64,000 bases of DNA from Pseudomonadota bacterium (GCA_018262095.1 JAGTRW010000003.1:1-64000); one strand, 5' to 3'; shown: positions 14,833-23,681, counted from the stretch's first letter. Program-made: numbers and translations. The notes: generated by a model not told the origin, from the sequence alone.

Positions 14833-16926
14833 ATGATGGCCAATCGGATCTCGACGGGCAGTGATCGAGGGGGCGCATTGGCATTTCAATTGAAAAGTCT
14901 GGAAGGCCGCCTGCGGCAGACGCCCTCGGTCAGGGCAGTGCTGTTGCTGTCGCTGGTGATGATCCTGGCGACGCTGATCTCGGCAGCGACGGTGCTCGTC
15001 GACCTGCGCCACAAGGAGCTGGCGCACGGTCAGGGCGAAATCGTCAGCCTGACGCGGATTCTCGCCGAACAGACGGCGCGCACCTTCGAGAGCGTGGCGC
15101 TGACCATGCGCAGCGCGCGCGAACGTCTGGCCGACGATATCGGCCGCCAATTCGCGCTCGACAGCCGCCCCGTCCAGCTGCTGCTCAGGGCGCGCGTCGC
15201 CGGACTGCCGCAGGTCAAATCGCTGTTCCTGATCGACCAGGACGGCTTTGCCGTCAACTCGTCGCGCCCCGACTTCATCCCGCGCCTGCCGATGCGCGAG
15301 CGCGAAGTCTTCAGCCATTTCGTCGCGCACGACAGCGACGACATCTTCATCAGCCGGCCCGAACAGGCGCGCGTCGACGGGCGGTGGACCTATTACGTCG
15401 GCATGCGCCTGACTGACGCCGCAGGGCAGTTGCGCGGCGTGCTGGTGGCGGCGATCAACATCGACTACTTCGAGTCGCTGTACGACAGCATCGACCTCGA
15501 TTTCGTCAGCAGAATCCTGCTGCTCAACGGCGACGGCGTGCTGCTCGCCGGCAAGCCGCACGACGAAGCGCGGTTCGGCAAGACCTTCGCCGAGCCGGCG
15601 GTAATCGCCAAGGTGCTGGCGCGGCCGGCCGACGGGGTCGTCGTCGTCAGCGACGAGCCGGGCACCGGACGGCAATATATCGCCTACCGCGAAGTCGCCA
15701 ACTATCCGCTGATCGTCGCCTCGGCGATCGGCGAGGACGATGCGCTGACGCCCTGGCGCCGCGTCATGCGCCCGATCGCCGCCAGCGCGCTGCTGGTCGT
15801 GCTGTGCGTCGTGCTGGCGAGCGTGCTAATGGTCAGAGACCTGCTGCGCCAGGCGGCGCTCGACGCAGCGCTCAAGGAAAGCGACGCCCAGCTGCGGCAC
15901 ATGATCCAATCGGCCAGGGACGCGATCGTGACGATCGATTCGGCGCGGCGCGTCGTTTTTTTCAACGCCGCCGCCGAGCAGATGTTCGGCGTTGGCCCCG
16001 AGAGCGCGGTCGGCAGCGACATCGAGACGCTGCTCGCGCGCTGCCTGAGCGCGGCGCAACTTTCTAAGCTGCTCGGTTACCTCGACCAGGGCTGGCGCTC
16101 GCCGGACGGCCGGGTGGTTCTCGGCATCATCGAATCGCTGCGCGACGAGCACGAATTCCCAGTCGAATTGAGCCTGTCGACCACCGCCTTCCACGGCGAG
16201 ATCCTGCTCACCGCCGTTTTCCGCGACCTCACCGAACGCCAGCGCGCCGAACGCGAGTTGCTCGAAACCAATCGTCAATTGCAGGCGCTGTCGGCGTCGC
16301 TGCAAAGCGTCCGCGAGCAGGAGCGAACGGCGATCGCCAGGGAGCTGCACGACGAGCTCGGGCAGATGCTCACCGGAATCCGCATGGAGGTATCGTGGCT
16401 CGGCGGAAGATTGGCCGCTGGGCAACAGGCGCTGACCGACAAGGTCGCTTCGCTCAAGGGGCAGATCGACCAGAGCATCGCCGCGGTGCGCCGCATGTCT
16501 TCCGAGCTGCGGCCGCTGGTGCTCGACGATCTGGGCTTTGCCGCGGCGGCCGGCTGGTACGTCGACCAGTTCTCGGCGCGCACCGGGCTGCCGGTCAGCC
16601 TGACGCTGCCGGAAGTCGACCCGCCGCGCGGCGACGCCGTGGCGACGGCGCTGTTCCGCGTGCTGCAGGAATCGCTGACCAACGTCGCGCGGCACGCCGT
16701 GGCAAGCCATGTCGAGGTCGCGCTCGGCTTCGCCGACGAGCGCTGGACCCTGTCGATCCGCGACGATGGCGCCGGCTTCGTTCATGACCCGGGAAGACGC
16801 GGCGACATCGGCCTGGTCGGCATGCGCGAGCGCGCGCAGATCCTCGGCGGACAGTTCTCGGTGACGACCGCGCCGGGCGCCGGAACGCTGATCGAGGTGC
16901 GCATTCCGGCACAACAGGAGGGCTGA
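14833..16926 (+). CDS. NarL-class membrane sensor histidine kinase
   Basis: Up to 697 residues. A transmembrane helix lies at ~36-57, followed by a periplasmic Cache-like sensor domain (to ~315, ending with VIASAIGEDDALTPW), a second helix at ~318-338, a PAS domain at ~350-480 (IQSARDAIVTIDSARRVVFF) and a HisKA_3 dimerisation domain with phospho-acceptor His ~506 in ARELHDELGQML. A HATPase domain with ESLTNVARHA and DDGAGF ends the protein. The ATG at 14833 has no ribosome-binding site; a TTG at 14878 preceded by GAGGGGG is an equally good start and removes only 15 residues. It is coupled to the response regulator. Confidence 0.9.
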   Translation: MMANRISTGSDRGGALAFQLKSLEGRLRQTPSVRAVLLLSLVMILATLISAATVLVDLRHKELAHGQGEIVSLTRILAEQTARTFESVALTMRSARERLADDIGRQFALDSRPVQLLLRARVAGLPQVKSLFLIDQDGFAVNSSRPDFIPRLPMREREVFSHFVAHDSDDIFISRPEQARVDGRWTYYVGMRLTDAAGQLRGVLVAAINIDYFESLYDSIDLDFVSRILLLNGDGVLLAGKPHDEARFGKTFAEPAVIAKVLARPADGVVVVSDEPGTGRQYIAYREVANYPLIVASAIGEDDALTPWRRVMRPIAASALLVVLCVVLASVLMVRDLLRQAALDAALKESDAQLRHMIQSARDAIVTIDSARRVVFFNAAAEQMFGVGPESAVGSDIETLLARCLSAAQLSKLLGYLDQGWRSPDGRVVLGIIESLRDEHEFPVELSLSTTAFHGEILLTAVFRDLTERQRAERELLETNRQLQALSASLQSVREQERTAIARELHDELGQMLTGIRMEVSWLGGRLAAGQQALTDKVASLKGQIDQSIAAVRRMSSELRPLVLDDLGFAAAAGWYVDQFSARTGLPVSLTLPEVDPPRGDAVATALFRVLQESLTNVARHAVASHVEVALGFADERWTLSIRDDGAGFVHDPGRRGDIGLVGMRERAQILGGQFSVTTAPGAGTLIEVRIPAQQEG

Positions 16927-16928
16927 TG

Positions 16929-17579
16929 ATGGAAAAATTCAGGGTATTGTTGGCCGACGACCACGCCATCATCCGCGATGGCTTGAAGCAGATCCTCGCC
17001 GACACCGACGACCTCGCCGTCGCCGGCGAAGCGGCCAACGGCATCGAGCTGATGCAGCAGGTGCGCGACCACGACTGGGACGTGCTGGTGCTCGACATCT
17101 CGATGCCCGGGCGCAGCGGACTCGAGCTGATCCACATGATCAAGGACGAGAAGCCCGACCTGCCGATCCTGGTCTTCAGCATGCACCACGAGGAGCAATA
17201 CGCGGTGCGCGCGCTGCAGGCCGGCGCGCAGGGCTATCTGACCAAGGAAAGCGACGGCGAGCTGCTGGTCGCCGCGATCCGGCGCGTCGCCAGGGGCGGC
17301 GTCTATCTCAGCGACAAGGTCGCCGAACTGATGGTTCGCGGCATCCGTCCGGCAGGTGAGACGCTGCCGCACAACCTGCTCTCCGACCGCGAATACCAGG
17401 TCTTCAACCTGCTGGTGGCCGGACGCGGGCTGACCGAGATCGGCACTGAACTGTCGCTCTCGGTCAAGACCATCAGCACGCACAAGACGCACATCCTGCA
17501 AAAGATGAACCTTGCCACCACCGCCGATCTGATTCGCTACGCCGTCGCGCACGGCCTGGCCGACCCCGCCGACTTCTAA
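16929..17579 (+). CDS. LuxR/NarL-family response regulator
   Basis: A 216-residue response regulator. The receiver domain has the acidic pair in LLADDHAI, the phospho-acceptor Asp ~56 in VLVLDISMPGRSG and the conserved Lys in GYLTKES. The C-terminal LuxR helix-turn-helix runs from LSDREYQVFNLLVAGRGLTE through LSVKTISTHKTHILQKM. AGGAGGG at 16916-16922 fits the ATG at 16929 better than the one at 16926, which overlaps the kinase stop. It is the cognate partner of the kinase. An inverted repeat 21 bp downstream, ahead of the cytochrome operon, is a candidate target. Confidence 0.93.
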   Translation: MEKFRVLLADDHAIIRDGLKQILADTDDLAVAGEAANGIELMQQVRDHDWDVLVLDISMPGRSGLELIHMIKDEKPDLPILVFSMHHEEQYAVRALQAGAQGYLTKESDGELLVAAIRRVARGGVYLSDKVAELMVRGIRPAGETLPHNLLSDREYQVFNLLVAGRGLTEIGTELSLSVKTISTHKTHILQKMNLATTADLIRYAVAHGLADPADF

Positions 17580-17600
17580 TCACAACGAAACACCGGCGCC

Positions 17601-17624
17601 GCGTATAGGATATTTCCTATACGC
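17601..17624. promoter_or_regulatory. 10-bp inverted repeat ahead of cytochrome operon
   Basis: GCGTATAGGA-TATT-TCCTATACGC is a perfect inverted repeat with a 4-nt centre, followed by GTTTTAATCC. It may be an operator, for example for the adjacent LuxR-type regulator, which binds such dyads as a dimer. It may also be a terminator-like hairpin closing the two-component operon, since the stem is followed by TTTT. It lies 131 bp before the heptaheme cytochrome start. Confidence 0.55.
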
Positions 17625-17755
17625 GTTTTAATCCGTGCGCTGATGTCAGGCTTCCTGGCATTTCCCTACACTCACCCCCAAGACGACTACCGATGAAGTG
17701 GCGCCAGCAGCAGCGCACGGTCGATCGAGGTTTCGCGTGAATCGGGGCAGAGGCA

Positions 17756-18730
17756 ATGAAGCGTTTAGGTCGGTTTCTCATCGCGTCGCTCGTGCTGTCC
17801 GCGCTGGCGGCGCCGGCCGCGGCGCAGGACAAGCCGGCGGCGCTGATCAGTCCCGAGCAACTGGCCAGAATCCGCGCCGGCAACGACGAGTGCTTCGCCT
17901 GCCACAGTCCGGCCGGAATCACGCACCCGACCAAGCCTGACCTCGACCTCAAGCGGCTGCGCGGCTTGCTGCGCGACGCCGACGCCTTTTACGGTTCGGA
18001 CCATCAGCGGCTGTCGTGCACCAAGTGTCATAACGAAGGCTACGACGAGCACCCGCACGCTGCCGACGCCCGCGAGATGACCAGCACCTGCGCCGATTGC
18101 CACGACAAGACGGCAAGCGCAGTCGGCAAGCAGTTCGACCAGTCGGTGCATGCCCGCAATCTCGCCGACACCTTCACCTGCACCACCTGCCACGACCCGC
18201 ACCTGATGCGCCTGGCCGCCAAGCTCGCCGATCCGCACAAGATCGTCGCGCAGGACAACCGCGTCTGCCTGGGCTGCCACGACTCGGACGAAACGTTCGC
18301 CAAGTTCGCTCCCGAAAAGAAAACGCGGCCGCTGATCGACGAGATCCACGACTGGCTGCCCAACGCGCGCGCGCACTGGCAAGCGGTGCGCTGCGTCGAA
18401 TGCCATACGCCGGCGGTCGCCACCAACGAGCCGATCTCGCACCAAATCCTCGACAAGAACAAGGCCGAGAAGAAATGCGTGTCGTGCCACAGCGCCGACA
18501 GCTCGCTCAAGACGCGGCTCTATCGTCACCTGGTGAGCGAAGAGCATCAGCGGCTCGGTTTCGCCAACAGCGTCATCCTCGCCAACTCCTACGTCGTCGG
18601 CGCGACGCGCCATGTGCTGATCGACACGCTGCTGATGATCGCCTTCGGCGCCATGCTCGTCGGTTTGCTGGCGCACGGCATCGGCCGCATCGTCGCCCGC
18701 CTCAGGCAAAGGAAGAACAATGAGCGCTGA
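17756..18730 (+). CDS. membrane-anchored heptaheme c-type cytochrome
   Basis: A 324-residue periplasmic multiheme cytochrome. A signal peptide (cleavage near AAAQ, residue 23-24) is followed by seven CXXCH motifs at Cys 46, 88, 112, 142, 171, 213 and 241, with many spare His residues that could supply distal ligands. One C-terminal helix (~287-313) and a basic tail anchor it in the membrane. It overlaps the cytochrome b gene by 11 nt, suggesting that the two form one quinol-to-periplasm electron-transfer unit. It is not a close match to NapC/NrfH (four hemes, N-terminal anchor). Specific role unknown. Confidence 0.85.
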   Translation: MKRLGRFLIASLVLSALAAPAAAQDKPAALISPEQLARIRAGNDECFACHSPAGITHPTKPDLDLKRLRGLLRDADAFYGSDHQRLSCTKCHNEGYDEHPHAADAREMTSTCADCHDKTASAVGKQFDQSVHARNLADTFTCTTCHDPHLMRLAAKLADPHKIVAQDNRVCLGCHDSDETFAKFAPEKKTRPLIDEIHDWLPNARAHWQAVRCVECHTPAVATNEPISHQILDKNKAEKKCVSCHSADSSLKTRLYRHLVSEEHQRLGFANSVILANSYVVGATRHVLIDTLLMIAFGAMLVGLLAHGIGRIVARLRQRKNNER

Positions 18731-19340
18731 CCGCGAGTACCTGATCTCGCCCTGGATCCGCGTCTGGCACTGGACCAACGCGTTGCTCATCCTGATCCTC
18801 GGCGTCACCGGAATCAGCGTGCATTTTGCCGACCCGGCTCTGATGCTGGTCGAATTTTCGCTCGCCGTACGCCTCCACAATATCGCCGGCGTCACGCTGG
18901 TCGCCGCTTACCTTTTCTTCGTCGTCGCCAATATCGTCAGCGGCAACTGGTGGCAGTTCGTTCCCAAGCCGCCGGGAATCCTGCAACGACTGATCGCGCA
19001 GGGCCGCTGGTACTCGTTCGGAATTTTCCGCGGTGAGCCGTCGCCGCATCTCGTAACCAAGGAGCAGCACTTCAACGTACTGCAGGCGCTGACTTACTGG
19101 AACGTGATGTACCTGCTGATGCCGACGGTGATCATCAGCGGGCTGGTCTATCTCTACCCCGAATTCGCTCCCGACAAGCTGTTCGGCTTCGATGGCCTGC
19201 TGCCGATCGCCATGCTGCACTACCTCACCGCCGCCGCGATCCTGCTCTTCATGCTCTCGCACATCTACCTGGGAACCACCGGCAAGACCGTCGGTGCGAT
19301 GTTCAGGACGATGTTCACCGGCTGGCACGAGCACGAGTAA
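18720..19340 (+). CDS. cytochrome b561-like membrane subunit
   Basis: A 206-residue membrane protein with about four helices and paired His residues for heme b: H17 in RVWHWTNALL, H52 in RLHNIAGV, then LHYLTAAAILLF and LSHIYLG near the end. This is the layout of the thiosulfate-reductase / formate-dehydrogenase gamma-type cytochrome b family, which passes electrons between the quinone pool and periplasmic partners. The start overlaps the heptaheme cytochrome gene, so both are translationally coupled. Its most likely job is quinol oxidation feeding the cytochromes encoded here. Confidence 0.87.
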   Translation: MSADREYLISPWIRVWHWTNALLILILGVTGISVHFADPALMLVEFSLAVRLHNIAGVTLVAAYLFFVVANIVSGNWWQFVPKPPGILQRLIAQGRWYSFGIFRGEPSPHLVTKEQHFNVLQALTYWNVMYLLMPTVIISGLVYLYPEFAPDKLFGFDGLLPIAMLHYLTAAAILLFMLSHIYLGTTGKTVGAMFRTMFTGWHEHE

Positions 19341-19395
19341 AAGGCGCGTCAGCGCCTCAATGGTCACTATGCAAGCTACCTAAGGAGGGTTCGAG

Positions 19396-19737
19396 ATGAA
19401 GATCAAAACCATCGCCGGCGTGCTCGGTCTTTTCGCCGCCTTGTCGTTCTCGCCGCTGGCGAGCGCCGCGGCTGACGCCAACGCGGCACAAGCGCTGGCC
19501 AAAAAGGAAGGCTGCCTCAAATGCCACGCCATCGACAAGAAGAAGGAAGGTGCGTCGCTCAAGGAAATCAGTGCCAAGTACAAGGGCAAGGCCGACGCCC
19601 CGGCCAAACTGCTGCACCACATCAGCGCCGGCGACAAGGTCAAGTTCGCCGACGGGACCGAGGAAGACCACAAGATCATCAAGACCAAGGACCAGGCCGA
19701 GCTTGCCAATCTGATCGCCTGGATCCTGTCGCTCTAG
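19396..19737 (+). CDS. small monoheme cytochrome c without Met ligand
   Basis: A 113-residue secreted cytochrome c of the c551-like class I fold. A signal peptide ends near ASAAA (residue ~26), CLKCH is at 40-44, and the family C-terminal helix is LANLIAWILSL. The mature protein contains no methionine at all. At the place where class I cytochromes carry the Met ligand, about 20 residues from the end, it has DGTEEDHKII with H92. A His-His coordinated, low-potential heme is therefore likely. A strong AAGGAGG precedes the ATG. It probably shuttles electrons between the membrane cytochromes and the next gene product. Confidence 0.88.
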   Translation: MKIKTIAGVLGLFAALSFSPLASAAADANAAQALAKKEGCLKCHAIDKKKEGASLKEISAKYKGKADAPAKLLHHISAGDKVKFADGTEEDHKIIKTKDQAELANLIAWILSL

Positions 19738-19774
19738 GCTGGTTTATCCGCAATCACAACTAAGGAGAAATGAC

Positions 19775-21106
19775 ATGAAAAAGAATGTGCTGTTTGCCCA
19801 GGTGGCCATGCTCGGGATCATCGCCGCGTTTGCCAGCGGTCATGCCGCGGCGGCCGACCCGGCCAAGATCAACTGGTCGAAAATTCCGGCAACCACGGTT
19901 CACTTGTTCTACCCCGGACAATCGTCGCTTGAGTGGCTCGCCAGCGACGCGCACGAAGGCGCCGGCAAGTCGGTCAAGGCCGGCAAGGCCTGCAGCTCGT
20001 GCCACGACGAGAAGGACGCCGAGAGGGAGCTGGGTGAAAAGCTGGTCAAGGCCGGCCCGCTCGAGCCGATGCCGGTGGCCGGCAAGGAGGGCTACAAGGA
20101 CCTCAAGGTGCAGGCGGCTTTCGACGACAAGAACGCCTACCTTCGCTTCCAGTGGAAAACGCAGAACGCGTATCCGGGAACCGAGCACCAGTACCTGCGT
20201 TTCGATGGCCACGAATGGAAAGTCTGGGGCTTCCCCAAGCTCGACAAGATCGTCCAGGATCGCCAGATGATGGGCATCTACGAAGACCGCATGTCGATCA
20301 TGATCGACGATGGCAAGGTTCCGGGCTTTGCCCAGCAGGGCTGCTGGCTCTCGTGTCACGACGGCCAGCGCGACATGCCCAAGCAGTTCACCAAGGAGGA
20401 GGTTGCCGCCAATCCGCTGCTGACGGCGATCAAGAAGAGCGACGTGCGCAAGTATCTGCCCGACAGCCGCACCAATCCGTATGACTGGAAGACCGGCAAG
20501 AGCGTCGAAGAGCTCGCCAAGATCAAGGCGGCCGGCGGTTTTGTCGACCTCATCCAGTGGCGCGCGCACCGCAGCTTCCCGGTCAGCATGGCCGACGATG
20601 GCTACGTGCTCGAGTGGCGGCTCGGCGACGCCGGCAAGGACATGTTCGCCGGCAACGCCGACGCCAAGACGCATGCGCCGAAATACATGTGGGATGCGAG
20701 CAAGGTCGGCTACAAGTCGATCACCGTCGACCAATTGCACAAGGGCGACCACTTCCTGATCCGCGAGAAAAATGCCGTTGCCTTCGATCCGAATGCCGGC
20801 TGGAAGGAGGGTGATTTGATTCCCGACTACGTCATCAGCCGCGAAGACGCCCAAGGGTCAGCCGCCGACAACGGCGCGCTCGCCAGCTGGCACGACGGTA
20901 CCTGGACGGTGGTCATGATCCGCCCGCTGGGCCTCGCCAATTCCGACGACAAGGCACTGAAGGCGGGCGGCGTCTATAACGTCGGCTTCGCTGCGCATGA
21001 CGACAACATCACCACGCGCGGCCACCACGTGTCGTTCGTCAAGACGCTGGGACTGGGCGTCGGCAAGGCAACGAAAGTCGACATCAACGCGGTCAGGCTG
21101 CCGTAG
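19775..21106 (+). CDS. ethylbenzene-dehydrogenase-like heme-binding cytochrome
   Basis: A 443-residue secreted protein. A signal peptide (cleavage near GHAAAA, ~26) is followed by a c-type heme motif CSSCH (73-77) and then a domain like the heme b-binding gamma subunit of ethylbenzene dehydrogenase and related type II DMSO-reductase enzymes. A second heme-like motif, GCWLSCHDGQ, has three residues between the cysteines (C190, C194, H195). In those enzymes the gamma subunit passes electrons out of a molybdenum enzyme; no molybdenum subunit is encoded in this window. AAGGAG precedes the start. Last gene of the cytochrome operon. Confidence 0.85.
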   Translation: MKKNVLFAQVAMLGIIAAFASGHAAAADPAKINWSKIPATTVHLFYPGQSSLEWLASDAHEGAGKSVKAGKACSSCHDEKDAERELGEKLVKAGPLEPMPVAGKEGYKDLKVQAAFDDKNAYLRFQWKTQNAYPGTEHQYLRFDGHEWKVWGFPKLDKIVQDRQMMGIYEDRMSIMIDDGKVPGFAQQGCWLSCHDGQRDMPKQFTKEEVAANPLLTAIKKSDVRKYLPDSRTNPYDWKTGKSVEELAKIKAAGGFVDLIQWRAHRSFPVSMADDGYVLEWRLGDAGKDMFAGNADAKTHAPKYMWDASKVGYKSITVDQLHKGDHFLIREKNAVAFDPNAGWKEGDLIPDYVISREDAQGSAADNGALASWHDGTWTVVMIRPLGLANSDDKALKAGGVYNVGFAAHDDNITTRGHHVSFVKTLGLGVGKATKVDINAVRLP

Positions 21107-21112
21107 CCAGAG

Positions 21113-21135
21113 GCCAGGGCCTGAGCGGCCCTGGC
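21113..21135 (+). terminator. hairpin after the cytochrome operon
   Basis: GCCAGGGCC-TGAGC-GGCCCTGGC, a perfect 9-bp stem starting 7 nt after the stop of the last cytochrome gene. There is no T run after it, so it is either a weak intrinsic or a Rho-dependent end. The position strongly suggests an operon end. Confidence 0.6.
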
Positions 21136-21147
21136 GCGATGAGCGTC

Positions 21148-21182
21148 ATTCCGGGTTTTGTCCGCCAGGGCAGGGCCCGGAA
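21148..21182. repeat. small REP-like inverted repeat
   Basis: ATTCCGGG at 21148-21155 is mirrored by CCCGGAAT at 21175-21182 around a 19-nt centre. Such short palindromes are scattered between genes in many proteobacteria. The rest of the 268 bp between the cytochrome operon and hypF shows no gene and no clear promoter. Confidence 0.4.
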
Positions 21183-21374
21183 TCCGAACCCGATGGACGG
21201 CGCGTTGAACGCGGCGACTATCCTGCGAGGCGGCCGCCGACCGCCTCAACCCGATTCCAGGCGCGCATGGCGCCGTCGCTAGCCTGACCGATCACGGTCG
21301 GCTACAATGCGCCGCACTTGCGGCAGCATCAGGTCGATCCGGCGATCCGCAAGCCAACGAATTCGGACCACCGC

Positions 21375-23681
21375 GTGCCACACTCTCAAAATTCAAACAT
21401 CGTCTGCCAACGCATCAAGCTGCGCGGCGTCGTCCAGGGCGTCGGTTTCCGGCCTTTTGTCCGGCGCCTGGCCAAGGAGCTCAAGCTGACCGGCTGGGTC
21501 AGGAAGGATGGTCACGGCCTCGAAATCGAAGTCTGCGGCGATGCCGAGCAGGTACACCATCTGGTCGAGCGGCTGCGCGAAGACGCGCCGTCGATTTCGC
21601 GCGTCGACTCGGTGCTTGCGCAAGATGCCGCCGTCGATACCCACGCGGAGGATTTCTACATCCTCAACAGCGAGGGCGGCCGCGCGCCGGCGATGATCGC
21701 CAACGACACCGCCGTCTGCCGCGATTGCCTGGCCGAGATGTTCACCCCGACCAACCGACGCTATCGCCATGCCTTCGCCAGTTGCACCCACTGCGGTCCG
21801 CGCTATACGGTCTGCCGCGCGCTGCCTTACGCGCGCGAACGCACCAGCCTCAAAGCCTTCACCGCCTGCCCGAAGTGCCAGAACGAGTACCGCAAGACCA
21901 GCGACCGCCGCCATCACCACGAGATCAACTGCTGCCCGAAGTGCGGGCCGCAACTGACGCTGCTCGACGCTGCCGGGCGACCGCTGCCCGGCGATCCGCT
22001 CGCCCAGACCGTGGCGCTGCTGGCGCAGGGCAAGATCGTCGCGATCAAGGACCCGGGCGGCTTCCATCTGGCCTGCGACGCACGCAACGCGGCCGCCGTC
22101 GCCGCGCTGCGCGAACGCAAACACCGCGACGAGAAGCCGTTCAACGTGATGCTCGCCAATCCGGCGTCGGCCAGCACCTTCGTCCAGCTGGGCGTCGGCG
22201 AGCCGGGCTTGCTGGCGATGCCCGAACGATTGATCATCATGCTCAAGAAACGCGCCAGCTGTGACGCGGCGCTACCCGGCGTGGCGCCGGGAGTCGGCTG
22301 GCTGGGCGTGATGATGCCATGCACGCCGCTACACTACCTGCTCTTCCACGAGGCGGCCGGCAGCCCCGAAGGCCTGGGCTGGCTCGACCTGCCGCAGAAG
22401 CTGGCACTCTTGATGACCGCTGCCGACCCTGGCGGCGAGCCGCTGGTGATCGACAACCAGGAAGCGCTGGAGCGCTTGTCGGGAATCGCCGACGCCTTCC
22501 TGCTGCACGACCGCGAGGTCCTGGCGCGCTGCAACGACAGCGTCGCGCGCTCCGGGCCCGGCGGGCTGCAACTGGTTCGCCGGTCGGGCGGCTATACGCC
22601 GCGCGCCATCAAGCTGCCGCGCTCGGGCCCGCCGGTGCTGGCAGTCGGCGGACAGTTCCGCAACACCGTTTGCGTGACGCGCGGCGACGAAGCCTTCGTT
22701 TCGCAGCATATCGGCGACCTCGACAAGGCGGGCTGCAGCGACTTCTTCGACGCCACCATCAACCGCCTGCTCAAATTTCTCGAGGTCAAGCCGGCGCTGG
22801 TCGCGCACGATCTCGATCGCGCCGGCCACGCAGCCCAATTCGCGCTCGACTTCGCGCATCAAAGAGCGGTGCCAACGTTCGCCGTTCAACATCATCACGC
22901 GCACGTCGCCTCGGTGCTCGCCGAGCACGGGGTCAGCGCTCCAGTCGTCGCGCTGGCGCTCGATGGCGTCGGCCACGGCGCCGATGGTGGCCACTGGGGC
23001 GGCGAGCTGCTGCGCGTCGACGGCGTGCGCTGCGAGCGGCTGGGTCATCTCGCGCCGCTGCCGCTGGTCGGCGAGGCGGCGGCGATCAAAGCGCCGTGGC
23101 GGCTGGCAGCGGCGGTGCTGCAGCAGCTTGGCCGCGGCGACGAAATCGAGTCGCGTTTTGCCCAGGCAGACGCCGCAGCGGTCGCCCAGACGCTGACGCG
23201 CGGCGATGACATCGTTCACACGTCGAGCCTGGGCTGCTACATCAACGCCGCCGCCGGACTGCTCGGCGTCAAATCGATCGCCAGTTTTGACGGCCAGGCG
23301 GCCAGCCTGCTCGAAGGGATGGCCGACCACTACGGCGACATCCTGCCGCTCGCCGGCGGTTGGACGATCGCCGATGGCTGCTTGAATCTGCTGCCGCTGT
23401 TCGCCGTTCTCGCCGACGAGAAAGACGCCGAACGCGGCGCGGCGATCTTTCATTCGACGCTGGTCGCTGCACTCGCCGACTGGGTATGTAGCGTTGCGCC
23501 GGCGGGCGGCACGATAGCCGGTGGTGGCGCCTGTTTCCTCAACATGATCCTGGCACGCGGCCTGCGCTCGCGCCTTGGCGGCCATGGCCTGCACCTGATC
23601 GAGCCGCGCCGCCTGCCACCCAACGACGGCGGCCTGGCGCTCGGCCAGGCGTGGGTTGCACAGCAGTACCTGTTAGGCTAG
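21375..23681 (+). CDS. hypF: carbamoyltransferase HypF
   Basis: A 768-residue HypF, which converts carbamoyl phosphate to carbamoyl-adenylate and passes it to HypE for making the cyanide ligands of [NiFe]-hydrogenase. Domains in order: acylphosphatase (LRGVVQGVGFRPFVRRL), a Cys4 zinc-finger pair (CRDC, CTHCG, CPKCQ, CPKCG), a YrdC-like domain (PGGFHLACDA) and a C-terminal Kae1-like domain (QHHHAHVASVLAEHG). The start is uncertain: the GTG at 21375 gives the family's usual length; a TTG at 21318 would add 19 residues. No other hyp or hydrogenase gene lies in the window, so its partners must be elsewhere or it is a remnant. Confidence 0.93.
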   Translation: MPHSQNSNIVCQRIKLRGVVQGVGFRPFVRRLAKELKLTGWVRKDGHGLEIEVCGDAEQVHHLVERLREDAPSISRVDSVLAQDAAVDTHAEDFYILNSEGGRAPAMIANDTAVCRDCLAEMFTPTNRRYRHAFASCTHCGPRYTVCRALPYARERTSLKAFTACPKCQNEYRKTSDRRHHHEINCCPKCGPQLTLLDAAGRPLPGDPLAQTVALLAQGKIVAIKDPGGFHLACDARNAAAVAALRERKHRDEKPFNVMLANPASASTFVQLGVGEPGLLAMPERLIIMLKKRASCDAALPGVAPGVGWLGVMMPCTPLHYLLFHEAAGSPEGLGWLDLPQKLALLMTAADPGGEPLVIDNQEALERLSGIADAFLLHDREVLARCNDSVARSGPGGLQLVRRSGGYTPRAIKLPRSGPPVLAVGGQFRNTVCVTRGDEAFVSQHIGDLDKAGCSDFFDATINRLLKFLEVKPALVAHDLDRAGHAAQFALDFAHQRAVPTFAVQHHHAHVASVLAEHGVSAPVVALALDGVGHGADGGHWGGELLRVDGVRCERLGHLAPLPLVGEAAAIKAPWRLAAAVLQQLGRGDEIESRFAQADAAAVAQTLTRGDDIVHTSSLGCYINAAAGLLGVKSIASFDGQAASLLEGMADHYGDILPLAGGWTIADGCLNLLPLFAVLADEKDAERGAAIFHSTLVAALADWVCSVAPAGGTIAGGGACFLNMILARGLRSRLGGHGLHLIEPRRLPPNDGGLALGQAWVAQQYLLG

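Noticed and set aside
19343-19356. GGCGC-GTCA-GCGCC hairpin between the cytochrome b and c genes
   Set aside because: Five base pairs and no T run; common by chance at this GC content and inside an operon.
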